NCBI RefSeq assembly: GCF_900102135.1
Contig: NZ_FMVJ01000018.1
Coordinates: 1-64,000 of the forward strand
Source of the DNA: Microvirga guangxiensis
GTDB taxonomy: Bacteria > Pseudomonadota > Alphaproteobacteria > Rhizobiales > Beijerinckiaceae
Direction of reading: 5' to 3'
DNA: 64,000 nt
Of this stretch, positions 45,432 to 54,195 are shown piece by piece (positions within the stretch are counted from its first letter, which is position 1; each line of letters opens with the position of its first letter). Position numbers and translations under genes: made by a program. Below the pieces are notes generated by a model. The model saw only the letters and a program-made list of their open reading frames with translations. It did not search any database and was not told the origin of the DNA.

Positions 45432-46751
45432 TCACGCTGAGAGCGCAGCGGTGGGAAACTTTGACGCCTTCTCGACGGCAAGCTGGTGATAGAGGTCGAG
45501 GTGCTGCTGGGCGCATTCCTCATACGAGATCGGGCGCTTGATGCCCGCGCGAAGCTGCTCCCAGAGACCCGGTGTGGTCAGGGCTTCGGTGAAGCGATCA
45601 ACGAGATCCTCCGACGAGCCTACACGGAAGTGCAAGCCGTCGACCCCGTCGGTGATTTTCTCGGCCATACCGCCGATGTTCGAGCAGATCATCGGGCGGC
45701 CGTGGAAAAACGATTCCTGGATCACAATTGGCGAGTTTTCCCACCAGATGGAGGGGATGATCGTCCAGTCGATGTTGCGCATCAGGCGCGGCATGTCGCT
45801 GTTCTGGTAGGCACCGTAGAAGCGAACCCGATTGCCAGCGCGCTCCACAAGGTTCTCGATCTTCTCCTGGAACTGCTTTGGCTGCCGCTCAAGGTTGCCA
45901 CCAAAGATCATCAGCTGAGAGTCTTCTCCCCAAACCGAATCCGGAACGCGGGCCACGGCGTCGAGTAGGACGTCCACGCCTTTGAACTGAGTGATCTGAC
46001 CGAAATAGGCGAAGCGGGAGCGGCGCGCCTTTTTGCCCTTCCCAACTAAAGGCAGGTCCCGTGGCGGCGTGAGCTGTCCGATGTCGAGGCCGTTCTCGAT
46101 GACGATGAAACGCGAAGGATCAAGGCCCCAATCCACGTAACGGTCGACGAGGAACTGGCTCGGCGACACGAAGTAGTCCGCGACCTCCAGCAATCCTCGC
46201 ACGAAGTGCTCGCGGCGTAGGAAGCGGGCCGGTGAAACCTCAGGGAAGCAGGCGTTGCAGTCCGACGGCGAGGCCCGATGGCAGAGCTTCGTGCCGCCTG
46301 TCTTCACCATCTGGCCGTGGTGGTGGCAAATGGATAGGAACTCGTGGAACGTGATCACGATCACACAGTTAGGGAGCGCTCGGCGAACAGCATAAATCGT
46401 CTCAAGCCCTAGCCCAATGAAGTGATGAAAATGCACCACGTCAGGCTTGAGGTCTTTCAGGACACGAACGAAGTCGCGCTCCAGCTCTTCCGTATTCCGG
46501 TTAGAGATAAGAAAATGGTCGTATTCGTCGGCGTGATAGAGGATGTCGCCGCCCTTCTGACGCAGGCTCATGAGGGCGGTGCCACTGTGACGCACGATTG
46601 GATAACCAACACGGGCGAGAAAGCGCGACTCCGCGGTACCGATCTTGTTGAGGCCCTTGTGCAAGTTGTAAGCGGCGATCTCGGCTCCTCCAAGCGAATA
46701 GCTGGGATGGCCGTGGGAGACGATCAGGACGCGAGGCTTCTTTTGTGTCAT
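45432..46751 (-). CDS. GT4-family glycosyltransferase
   Basis: 439 aa from the ATG at 46751 (MTQKKPRVLIVSHGHPS); the in-frame extension to 46853 overlaps the upstream gene. GT-B fold: N-terminal donor loop HPSYSLGGAEIAAYNLHKGL, acceptor-domain motif PDVVHFHHFIGLGLE, C-terminal GT4 domain with FAYFGQITQFKGVDVLLDAV and the catalytic EX7E-type region IPSIWWENSPIVIQESFFHG. A cysteine-bearing insert (HRASPSDCNACFPEVSP) is shared with the GT4 at 49760, showing that the two are paralogues. It adds a sugar to the growing glycan at the inner membrane. Confidence 0.9.
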   Translation of the reverse strand: MTQKKPRVLIVSHGHPSYSLGGAEIAAYNLHKGLNKIGTAESRFLARVGYPIVRHSGTALMSLRQKGGDILYHADEYDHFLISNRNTEELERDFVRVLKDLKPDVVHFHHFIGLGLETIYAVRRALPNCVIVITFHEFLSICHHHGQMVKTGGTKLCHRASPSDCNACFPEVSPARFLRREHFVRGLLEVADYFVSPSQFLVDRYVDWGLDPSRFIVIENGLDIGQLTPPRDLPLVGKGKKARRSRFAYFGQITQFKGVDVLLDAVARVPDSVWGEDSQLMIFGGNLERQPKQFQEKIENLVERAGNRVRFYGAYQNSDMPRLMRNIDWTIIPSIWWENSPIVIQESFFHGRPMICSNIGGMAEKITDGVDGLHFRVGSSEDLVDRFTEALTTPGLWEQLRAGIKRPISYEECAQQHLDLYHQLAVEKASKFPTAALSA

Positions 46752-46758
46752 GGCAACA

Positions 46759-49002
46759 TCACCGCATGTTGTTGACGAGGAGCGACCACTTACGGTCGAA
46801 ACTCCAGCGATCAATTCGTTGGGCCAAGCGACGCATGGCAGGGCTGGAACCACCGCCGCTGTCCTCGGCCGAAATCATTTCCACGTTCGGCAGCCACACT
46901 GATGGGGTTCCAGCGAGCCGTAGCTTGAGACAGAGGTCTCGCCCCTTGTCGCTGGTGCCAAGATAGGAGCGAGTGAACCCGCCTGCGGCCTGGACGGCTG
47001 CTCGGGAAACGATGCAGCAGGCTGTCGATCCGGCCATCACCTCCCTGGGGTCGGATCCCTGTACGACGTCGCGTGGGTAGCCGATGTAGCGGTCGACTAG
47101 CTTCTGCTCTTCAGCGTCGAACCAAGTGCCGGCGAAGCGGATGGATTCGTCCTCGTAAACTAAGGTCGGGCTGACCAAAGCCTTTCCTCCGCGCTTCCGG
47201 TAAGCACGTTCAAGAGAAGACAACCAGCCTGACTGACGCGGCAGGACATCGGCGGAGAGGAAGACCAACGCATCGGCCGTCGATGCCTGAACCGCCGCTT
47301 CAAAGGCGTCGCAGGCGTCCTGCACCCCCTCGGATCCGATGACCCGAAGCTTGAGACCGTAGAAGTGGGCCAGCCGCTCGGCCTCCGGCGCGATGCTCCC
47401 GAAGGCTTCAATGGAGGTAGACAGGATCACCGGAACATTGCGCGTCTCGGCGTCGAGGGCCAGAAGAACCAACGCGCTGGCAGCCTCCTCGGCATCATGG
47501 ACGGCGCCGACGACGAGCGCCTTCGTCGTGCCGGCCTCATCGAAGCTGAAGTCGCGCGCCTCAACTACCTCGGGGGCCGGAGCGGCAAGCGCCTGCATCA
47601 TCGGGCCGATATGCCGCTCGATGGCGACGCCGGCTGCTGCCGTGCGCGGGTCCAGGGGCGCCACGAGGCGCTCGAAGGCACGCCGTGACAGGTTCCGCAT
47701 AGGTGTCAGCGGGTAGTAGGCAACGCTGTCACCCACTGTGAACTCGAAGTACACAGGGACGTTGCCTGTGCAGGAGAGCCCCGGTACGAAGGCGAGGAAG
47801 CCATGGTCGATCCGGTGGGGATCGAGGCGTCCAGCGAACAGGTCATTCTGCTGGAACGCCGTCGCGACGTCCGGACGCGGTAACCGCGTCCAGCTGTCGT
47901 CCACGCGTGCTGTTTCCGCACCGGCCCGAAGGACGACAGACTCCGCATGCCCTTCCGGATCGAGCATCCAACCGGCAACAAGGAGGCCGCCACCCGGAAC
48001 TTCGACGACCATATCCATGCCGATCCGGACCGGCTGCTTGAGGTTCGAGACGGTGTCGCGTCCGTCGAAGCGCTCTCCCGCACGGCGAAGGGTGCGCAGG
48101 GTCTCGGGATTTGCGGTAGCGCGAACCAGGCCGTCGCGAATATGGGCGGGAACATCGGTCGGCTCAAGGAGCACCCGCCGATCGTAGACCTCGAGGATCC
48201 GCCAGCCCTGTGTCGAACGGAAGAATAGCTTCTGAAGTTTCTCGGTTTCAACGGTGATCTTACCTGTATCAAGGAGACCGACGAAGCCTGTGCCATTGCC
48301 GCCGAGATCGTTGCGTGCGATCGACGCAACCTTGAACTCACCGGTCATCAGACCACCCTGTGCGACAAGGACGCGTACCTGATTGGACGGAAGGTCGGCC
48401 GCCCAGCCCTGCAAGAAGATCTCGCCAGTGTCGAGCGGCCCCATAACTTCGATCCAGCCATCCGTCTTGGCTGCAGTTGTCAGAACTGACAAGGCAGCCG
48501 CCAAGCGCTTCGGATGGTTCTTGCCCACCATCAGAGCTTGAGCAACTCGGTCGGCCACTTCAGCCATCCGATCGCTGGCGTCGTTGGCGATTACTTGCAC
48601 AAGGTCCGTAACGGAAACTGCGGGCTTCACCAAAGTATAGCGGATGGGATGCCCACCGCGTCGCATAACAATTGAGCGCAGACGAACTTTGGATGCCAGC
48701 TTGATCGGCACCAATGCGACAAAGCCAGTCGCCGCCTCAGATGGCGCGCCATCCCTACTCCAGCTGACAACACCGGCCTTCATAATCATAGAGGGATCGC
48801 CGTTGAGCAGAACCTCAACCGTTGCAGGCATTACGTCGGCAACACCAGTGATGAGTGCGAGATCTTCTCCAATCGGCGTGGCGAGTGCGGTCTCGCCATC
48901 TACAGGTATGCTGAGATTTTCCTTCACGTGTCTGCTCAATAATGTTGTTGGACCCCTCTGTGGGATCTCACTGCTTATAATTCTATGTGACGATACGGTC
49001 AT
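46759..49002 (-). CDS. large GT2-type protein with N-terminal GW-x-D beta-domains
   Basis: 747 aa. About residues 190-470 hold two copies of a beta-rich unit with a GWxxD core (FLQGWAADLPSNQVRVLVAQ and LLVAGWMLDPEGHAESVVLR), each followed by an R/DL and G-F pattern. The C-terminal 270 residues are GT2/GT-A-like (ADALVFLSADVLPRQSGWLS, VAGSTACCIVSRAAVQAAGG). The canonical DXD is replaced by SAD, and the first nucleotide-binding half is poorly preserved, so activity is uncertain. It is 4 bp overlapped with the upstream membrane-protein gene and parallels the GT2 at 51876. In the S. meliloti exp region similarly large transferases (ExpE2/ExpE4) occupy this position. Confidence 0.75.
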   Translation of the reverse strand: MTVSSHRIISSEIPQRGPTTLLSRHVKENLSIPVDGETALATPIGEDLALITGVADVMPATVEVLLNGDPSMIMKAGVVSWSRDGAPSEAATGFVALVPIKLASKVRLRSIVMRRGGHPIRYTLVKPAVSVTDLVQVIANDASDRMAEVADRVAQALMVGKNHPKRLAAALSVLTTAAKTDGWIEVMGPLDTGEIFLQGWAADLPSNQVRVLVAQGGLMTGEFKVASIARNDLGGNGTGFVGLLDTGKITVETEKLQKLFFRSTQGWRILEVYDRRVLLEPTDVPAHIRDGLVRATANPETLRTLRRAGERFDGRDTVSNLKQPVRIGMDMVVEVPGGGLLVAGWMLDPEGHAESVVLRAGAETARVDDSWTRLPRPDVATAFQQNDLFAGRLDPHRIDHGFLAFVPGLSCTGNVPVYFEFTVGDSVAYYPLTPMRNLSRRAFERLVAPLDPRTAAAGVAIERHIGPMMQALAAPAPEVVEARDFSFDEAGTTKALVVGAVHDAEEAASALVLLALDAETRNVPVILSTSIEAFGSIAPEAERLAHFYGLKLRVIGSEGVQDACDAFEAAVQASTADALVFLSADVLPRQSGWLSSLERAYRKRGGKALVSPTLVYEDESIRFAGTWFDAEEQKLVDRYIGYPRDVVQGSDPREVMAGSTACCIVSRAAVQAAGGFTRSYLGTSDKGRDLCLKLRLAGTPSVWLPNVEMISAEDSGGGSSPAMRRLAQRIDRWSFDRKWSLLVNNMR

Positions 49003-49763
49003 TGCAGGCCGTGCCGCAGGACGACCACCAATGTTGCGATTGCGCAGGCCGCGGAGAGGCCCCCGAACGCAATAAGCATGGCCACAGCCCGGCGCATGGG
49101 CCGGTCAGCCGCTGTCGTTAATTCTCGAATGCGTTCGTCGAAGTCGGCCAAGACCTTGTCGAAACGAAGATGGAAGACCTCGATACCGGAAATTTTCTCA
49201 GACAATTCTGCCTGATTGGCGCGAACGAGTTCGAGGGCAGCCCCAATGCCATTTTCCTGACCAACGATTTCATCAATCTGTTTGGACGTCGCACGCAACG
49301 TTTCGGCTGCCTCGCGCTGCGTAAGCTGCGAGCGTCTTTGCGCTTCGATGAGAAATTCGAGCCGGTCCATGGCACGGTTCAATGGGGCGCTGATCGACGC
49401 CTCGGCCACGCGCTGGTCATGATTTGGAGCCTGCAGGACAATCTCCTCGCCGGTCGACGGCGAGACCGCCACCACGGTAAGGTTGGCCGACATGTTCGCG
49501 ACTGCCTCTGGAATATCGACTTCGAAGGCGTGGCTACCGTCGCCAATTCCATTCCGACGCAGGTCGACACGCGCCATGTTCGCGGTACCAGAGGAGATCA
49601 TGCGACCTTCAAGAAGAACTCGTACAAGAAGCCGTTCCGCCGGGCGGGAGCGATCCCACACCCACCCGAAGACGCGACGGTCTTCGATAGCATCCATCCG
49701 TCCCTGGATCTGGGACGATACCGACGCTTCGGTGACTGCATGCTTCGACTGTGGTGTGCTCAT
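48999..49763 (-). CDS. membrane-anchored protein with GW-x-D domain and coiled coil
   Basis: 254 aa. Residues about 18-95 form one copy of the GW-x-D beta-domain also seen in the large GT2 proteins (VFGWVWDRSRPAERLLVRVL, then ARVDLRRNGIGDGSHAFEVD). Residues about 125-215 are a heptad-rich coiled coil (LEFLIEAQRRSQLTQREAAE ...). A single transmembrane helix lies at the C-terminus (AVAMLIAFGGLSAACAIATL). No enzyme motif. It probably acts as a scaffold tethered to the inner membrane by its tail, gathering the glycosyltransferases. 4-bp overlaps with both neighbours indicate coupled translation. Confidence 0.65.
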   Translation of the reverse strand: MSTPQSKHAVTEASVSSQIQGRMDAIEDRRVFGWVWDRSRPAERLLVRVLLEGRMISSGTANMARVDLRRNGIGDGSHAFEVDIPEAVANMSANLTVVAVSPSTGEEIVLQAPNHDQRVAEASISAPLNRAMDRLEFLIEAQRRSQLTQREAAETLRATSKQIDEIVGQENGIGAALELVRANQAELSEKISGIEVFHLRFDKVLADFDERIRELTTAADRPMRRAVAMLIAFGGLSAACAIATLVVVLRHGLQ

Positions 49764-51055
49764 GCCGCGTTCGCCTTCAGTTCAATGATGTCAGCTTGTT
49801 GCCCAATCTCGCGATAAACGGCGAGATGACGGTCCGCGACCGCGGAGATATCGGCTGGCGGAACGATGCCAGAAACGAGATTCTCCCAGAGGCCTGGTGT
49901 AGCGATGGCCGTGCGCATGGCGTTCGCCAGGGAGACCGGATCGTCCGGACGGACGTGCAGACCGTCGACCCCGTCGCGCACGGCCTCGGCCATCCCACCG
50001 ATGTTGCTCGCAATGACCGGACGGCGATGAAGGAATGACTCTTGGATCACCAGTGGGGCATTCTCCCACCAGATCGATGGCATGATCACCCAATCGACTG
50101 CCGCGATGAGGGCCGGAAGCTCGTCCCGGCGATAGGGGCCCAGGCGAACTACGTGGGAATCGGTCTCGTCGAGCAGGCCCTCAACTTCCTCGACGAATTC
50201 CTTCGCCTGGAACGGGGCGCCGCCATGAAGTCGCAACTCGAAATCCTCAACCTCGGACGCGATGAGTCGCTGGGCGGCCTTTAGTAAGGTGGGGACGCCT
50301 TTCCAAGGATTAAGATTGCCGAAATAACCGAACACTGGGCGGCGCCCATCGGCGGATGGACGATGCGGGGCCGGCTCCACCGCCGGGCGCCCATTCGACA
50401 CGACCTCGATGATATTTTCAGACAGCCCCCAGGCGACGAAGCGATCTTTGATGAACCGGCTCGGCGCGATGAAGAGGTCGACTTGGCCGAACAGGGTCTT
50501 GATGAACTGCTCACGCAGCAGAAAGCGGTCGGCGGTAGTGTCTGGGAAGCAGTTGTTGCATCGGCTTGGGCTCGCCCGGTCGCACCGCTCGCGCCCCTTC
50601 GTGCGCATCATCAGTCCATCGTGGGCGCAGATCGCATAGTAGTCATGCAGTGTCATGACGATCCTTGCGTTCGGCAGGATCCGGCGCACCAAGCCAATGA
50701 ACTCGACTCCGATGAGGAGGACATGGTGGATATGAACTACGTCCGGCCTGAACTCTTCCAGCAAGTTCATGAGGTGCGGCACAGTCCCATAGCTGTCGAT
50801 CTGGCTGAGATAGAAGCGGTCGAAATGCCCGCTCCACATGATGATCTCGTCCGGGGCGTCGCCGACCGACTGAAAGCTCGTGCCGGGGCGTTGTTCGCGG
50901 TGTAGATGATTGGTGGCGGCTAGGAAGAGGGCCTCGACGTCCGGACGTGACCGGTACTCCCGGAAGAGGTCGTGGGCAAAGATTTCAGTTCCGCCGGGAT
51001 GGAGGTCCGGATGGTTGTGGGCAACGATGAGGACGCGGGTGCTCAAGAGACTCAC
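49760..51055 (-). CDS. GT4-family glycosyltransferase
   Basis: 431 aa, GT-B fold, paralogue of the GT4 at 45432. N-terminal VLIVAHNHPDLHPGGTEIFA, acceptor side PDVVHIHHVLLIGVEF, the same cysteine insert (DRASPSRCNNCFPDTTADRF), and the C-terminal FGYFGNLNPWKGVPTLLKAA and IMPSIWWENAPLVIQESFLH. It overlaps the methyltransferase gene and the membrane-protein gene by 4 bp each. It probably adds one sugar residue of the exopolysaccharide repeat unit; donor and linkage cannot be read from sequence. Confidence 0.9.
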   Translation of the reverse strand: MSLLSTRVLIVAHNHPDLHPGGTEIFAHDLFREYRSRPDVEALFLAATNHLHREQRPGTSFQSVGDAPDEIIMWSGHFDRFYLSQIDSYGTVPHLMNLLEEFRPDVVHIHHVLLIGVEFIGLVRRILPNARIVMTLHDYYAICAHDGLMMRTKGRERCDRASPSRCNNCFPDTTADRFLLREQFIKTLFGQVDLFIAPSRFIKDRFVAWGLSENIIEVVSNGRPAVEPAPHRPSADGRRPVFGYFGNLNPWKGVPTLLKAAQRLIASEVEDFELRLHGGAPFQAKEFVEEVEGLLDETDSHVVRLGPYRRDELPALIAAVDWVIMPSIWWENAPLVIQESFLHRRPVIASNIGGMAEAVRDGVDGLHVRPDDPVSLANAMRTAIATPGLWENLVSGIVPPADISAVADRHLAVYREIGQQADIIELKANAA

Positions 51056-51876
51056 TCCGGCTTCACGGCAATGATGACGTCTTGGTAATGAGTGCTCTCG
51101 ATGCCTCGCCAGTGGCCGAAGCTGACGCGTTCGAGCTTGAGCCCAGCAGACACAAGAATGTCCTGGAGGATACCGTCGTCGAAGCCGATCGCGCCAAGCG
51201 GTGCGGCCGGGTCGGCAATCCAGGTTCCGGAGCGTTCGCCTCTAAGAAATTGCGGACGTGCGTTCGCCCGCTCAGGATCACATGCAACGACGATAAAAGC
51301 CGTCAGAAACAGGCGTCCGCCTGGAGCGAGCAGCCTCATGATCTCACGGGCGTAGGATACAATCTCGTTGACCGGCAGATGCGTCGCAACAGAGGTCATG
51401 AACGCAAAGTCGAAGCTATTTCCTGCAAAAGGTAAAGCGATCTCGTTCCCGGCCATGGTCCCTTGCGGGTTATATAGCTCGTGCGCAACGTCGAGATGAC
51501 AAAACCGGAAGTTGGGATAGACCGACGAGATGTTCCGGACACACCATTGGATGCCCTCGTTGACGGGATCGATACCTTCATAGGACGCCGTCGCGTCGAG
51601 ATACTGGGTCAGCGGAACTGCCATGCGGCCGATACCGCAGCCGATATCGAGGACGCGGTGATGCGGCTTGAGACCACCAATGCGTACGAAATGCCCGAGA
51701 TACTCTAGACCGATCGCCCGATAATCTCCGTCACCGACGAAGATACTCTCGGGGTCCGGTTCAGGAAGGGTGTCGTCGGTGGCGATCTCGGCTATCAACT
51801 TCGAGAGAAGCGCCTCTTCGGCAGGAGACAAAACCGGTTGGAGATCATCGGCTTTGATCTTGAGTTGGGCGTTCAT
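51052..51876 (-). CDS. SAM-dependent methyltransferase
   Basis: 274 aa class I methyltransferase. Motif I VLDIGCGIGRMAVPL binds S-adenosylmethionine; post-I acidic residue in YEGIDPVNEG; motif region FDFAFMTSVATHLP and LLAPGGRLFLTAF follow. The ATG at 51876 overlaps the GT2 stop by one base (TAATG) and is preferred to a longer frame inside that gene. In the S. meliloti exp region ExpE6 is a predicted methyltransferase, so sugar O-methylation or a regulatory methyl mark on the glycan is likely. Confidence 0.9.
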   Translation of the reverse strand: MNAQLKIKADDLQPVLSPAEEALLSKLIAEIATDDTLPEPDPESIFVGDGDYRAIGLEYLGHFVRIGGLKPHHRVLDIGCGIGRMAVPLTQYLDATASYEGIDPVNEGIQWCVRNISSVYPNFRFCHLDVAHELYNPQGTMAGNEIALPFAGNSFDFAFMTSVATHLPVNEIVSYAREIMRLLAPGGRLFLTAFIVVACDPERANARPQFLRGERSGTWIADPAAPLGAIGFDDGILQDILVSAGLKLERVSFGHWRGIESTHYQDVIIAVKPE

Positions 51877-54116
51877 TACGCAGCATTCCTTGATTTGCGC
51901 TGACGATTGGCATTCTGCATGATGGAGGTCATAAGACTGCTCCACCGCTCCGTATGGAGAGCGCAGTTGTACTGCCAGGCGATCCCGCGCATGTACTCGC
52001 TGTTGAGGGACATCGATTGGCGCTCAAGGTGGTAGAGCTCGATGTCGGGAACGTAGGCGATCTTACGTTCCGTCATGGTGATTTTGAGGCATAGATCACT
52101 GTCTTCGTAATCGCCAACAACGTAGTCTTCAGTAAAGCCGCCCACGGCTTCGAAGACGGACCGTGGCGTCACGATGCATGCTCCGGTAACAGCCGGCACG
52201 ATGCGCTCCTCGCAGGCGGGAGGATAATCGCGGGGCATGCCCTTGTGGAAATGCTGGTTGAGCCAACGACCGCGATGATCTTTCCCGAAGTACATGCCCG
52301 CATGCTGGATCGAGCCGTCCTCGAATAGGAGCTTCGGTCCGACAGCGCCAATGCTGCGCCGGCGGCCACTCACCCGCGTAACCAAGGCCTCCAACCAACC
52401 AGCCTTCGTGGGGATGATGTCGGAGTTCACCAAAGCCAAAACGTCACCACGGGCCAGAGAAACGCCGACGTTGTTTGCCCGCGCGTAGCCGCCGTTACGC
52501 TCCATGACGGCGAAAGTCATAGGCAGGCCATAAACAAGATGAAGCCCGCCAAGAAGGTGTTCGACTTCCTGTGCTTGCTCTGGCGAGTCGAGGACATAGA
52601 TCAGCTCCGCATTTGATTGGAACCAAGGATCCGTCGCAAAGGCCGCGATTTGAAAGCGCAGGAAGTCGAGCGCCTTGTAGAGCGGTACGATCACCGAAAC
52701 CTTCGGGCGGACAACGGGAACGCCAATCGTGATGACAGATGGATGTCCAATCCTCTGCCGCGCCTGCTCATGCAGGCTCGCGATGACGGGGGTCATGACT
52801 TGCGCCAGGAGCTTCTCGTCGACGTGCTGTGGCGGAACGGCGCGCAGGGCGGCCGCGCGTGCCTCGACTGAATCGGCAGGCTGCAACCGCGGAATTAAAG
52901 GATGAAACGCCCCCGACTTAAGGCGCAGACGGAAACGTGGCTGAAGCAAGGGTGCCGAACCTGTGGAGGTGGGGGCGAGTACCGCAAAGCCTGTAGCAGG
53001 AAGACGAGATCCATTGCTTGGCCCAGCGACCTCGACCGGGAAGCGGTGAAGGTCGGGCGTCAGATCGCGGATGCTCTCATCTCGACCAACGGCATCGATG
53101 CCGGCGAAGAGATCGACTGGATCCCGGTACCAGCCCGTCACCAGGGTGCCGGTTGGGGTCGAGAGAGCGGTGACGATCTCGGCAGAGGGCGTGGTCAGGC
53201 TGTTGACGGCTCGCTTCGGCTGGAGGGGAGACCGCAGTTGCGCCTCGAGCGCCATGGCGCGGCCGGCTGGCGAGCGCTCGGCAATCTCGATCAGTATATG
53301 CTCGCGCAGGCTTGGAGCTGCCTGACCATACTCACGAAGCCAGCGTTCAATCGACGGCAGGCCAGTGCCGACTGAGAGCTTGCGGATCGATAGGCCGCTT
53401 GGTCCGATCAAAATTAGATGAGCGTCGCCGGGCGGAACGAGGACACGCTCGGCCAGGAAATGCACCGCCTCGCGCGCGCCCTTCTCGGAAGCGATCCGGT
53501 GGGCGCGGGCCACAAGACGGGCCGGGCCAGAGTCACTAAGCAGATAAATGGCGTCGACCTTGCCGAACCCGCTCGACAGCACAGTCCGTAGCAGAACGAG
53601 ATCCTCGGCCACATGTGCAACTGCCGTCGCCGGCCCTGGATTGGGAGTGAGGTGGCGAAGGATATCGCGAAGAACTCGAATGAAGGTTCTGCTGCGGTGC
53701 AGACGAAACATCACGCTCCAGACATTAAAGAATGCGGAAATAAGCGCCACGCGGCCCGAGGCATCAATGCCCTCGAAAAGGGCCTCGGCCGCGGCCGCGG
53801 CAATCGGTTCGCCGGACTCGATCACGACATCTGTCCGCAATCCGACCGGTCCGGTTGACAACTCGACCTCGAATGTGCCTTCGCTGGGGCGGCGCAGAAC
53901 CCAGAACAGACGCATGCCGCCTTCCGCACGAGTTACGCGCAAGGAAGCCAAGGGCGAAACGAGGTCGTCTTCAGCCACCAGCTTCGGTGACGTGAAGCGA
54001 ACGGCCTGCGGCACATCCCATGCGATGAGGATCACATCGCGTCCGAGGTTTGAAATCCTCGGGCGAGCGACGTGCTCGGATGATGAAGCGGAAACAGCAA
54101 CCTCAGACATGCTCAA
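51876..54116 (-). CDS. large GT2-family glycosyltransferase with extended N-terminus
   Basis: 746 aa. The first 450 residues are not a known enzyme domain; around residue 340 a GW-x-D unit appears (GTLVTGWYRDPVDLFAGIDA). The GT2/GT-A domain occupies about residues 475-720: VSVIVPLYKALDFLRFQIAA at the start, the ARANNVGVSLARGDVLALVN block with NSD in place of DXD, then ITGACIVTPRS-like (VTGACIVTPRSVFEAVGGF) and the acidic DYEDSDLCLK. The catalytic pattern is better kept than in its paralogue at 46759. First gene after the RTX terminator, 79 bp from the RTX stop. Confidence 0.85.
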   Translation of the reverse strand: MSMSEVAVSASSSEHVARPRISNLGRDVILIAWDVPQAVRFTSPKLVAEDDLVSPLASLRVTRAEGGMRLFWVLRRPSEGTFEVELSTGPVGLRTDVVIESGEPIAAAAAEALFEGIDASGRVALISAFFNVWSVMFRLHRSRTFIRVLRDILRHLTPNPGPATAVAHVAEDLVLLRTVLSSGFGKVDAIYLLSDSGPARLVARAHRIASEKGAREAVHFLAERVLVPPGDAHLILIGPSGLSIRKLSVGTGLPSIERWLREYGQAAPSLREHILIEIAERSPAGRAMALEAQLRSPLQPKRAVNSLTTPSAEIVTALSTPTGTLVTGWYRDPVDLFAGIDAVGRDESIRDLTPDLHRFPVEVAGPSNGSRLPATGFAVLAPTSTGSAPLLQPRFRLRLKSGAFHPLIPRLQPADSVEARAAALRAVPPQHVDEKLLAQVMTPVIASLHEQARQRIGHPSVITIGVPVVRPKVSVIVPLYKALDFLRFQIAAFATDPWFQSNAELIYVLDSPEQAQEVEHLLGGLHLVYGLPMTFAVMERNGGYARANNVGVSLARGDVLALVNSDIIPTKAGWLEALVTRVSGRRRSIGAVGPKLLFEDGSIQHAGMYFGKDHRGRWLNQHFHKGMPRDYPPACEERIVPAVTGACIVTPRSVFEAVGGFTEDYVVGDYEDSDLCLKITMTERKIAYVPDIELYHLERQSMSLNSEYMRGIAWQYNCALHTERWSSLMTSIMQNANRQRKSRNAA

Positions 54117-54134
54117 ACTGCCAAGCTAATGCTT

Positions 54135-54169
54135 AAAAAGATGATGCCGCAGCTTGAAACCGCGGCATC
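54135..54169 (-). terminator. intrinsic terminator directly after the RTX gene
   Basis: On the minus strand GATGCCGC (54169-54162) and GCGGCATC (54150-54143) make a perfect 8-bp GC-rich stem with an 11-nt loop, followed by AT, C and five Ts (54139-54135). It lies between the RTX stop and the GT2 start, so most RTX message should end here and the glycosyltransferase genes depend on readthrough or another promoter. Confidence 0.8.
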
Positions 54170-54195
54170 CGTTACTTGCATCCTTCGGCCAGTCC

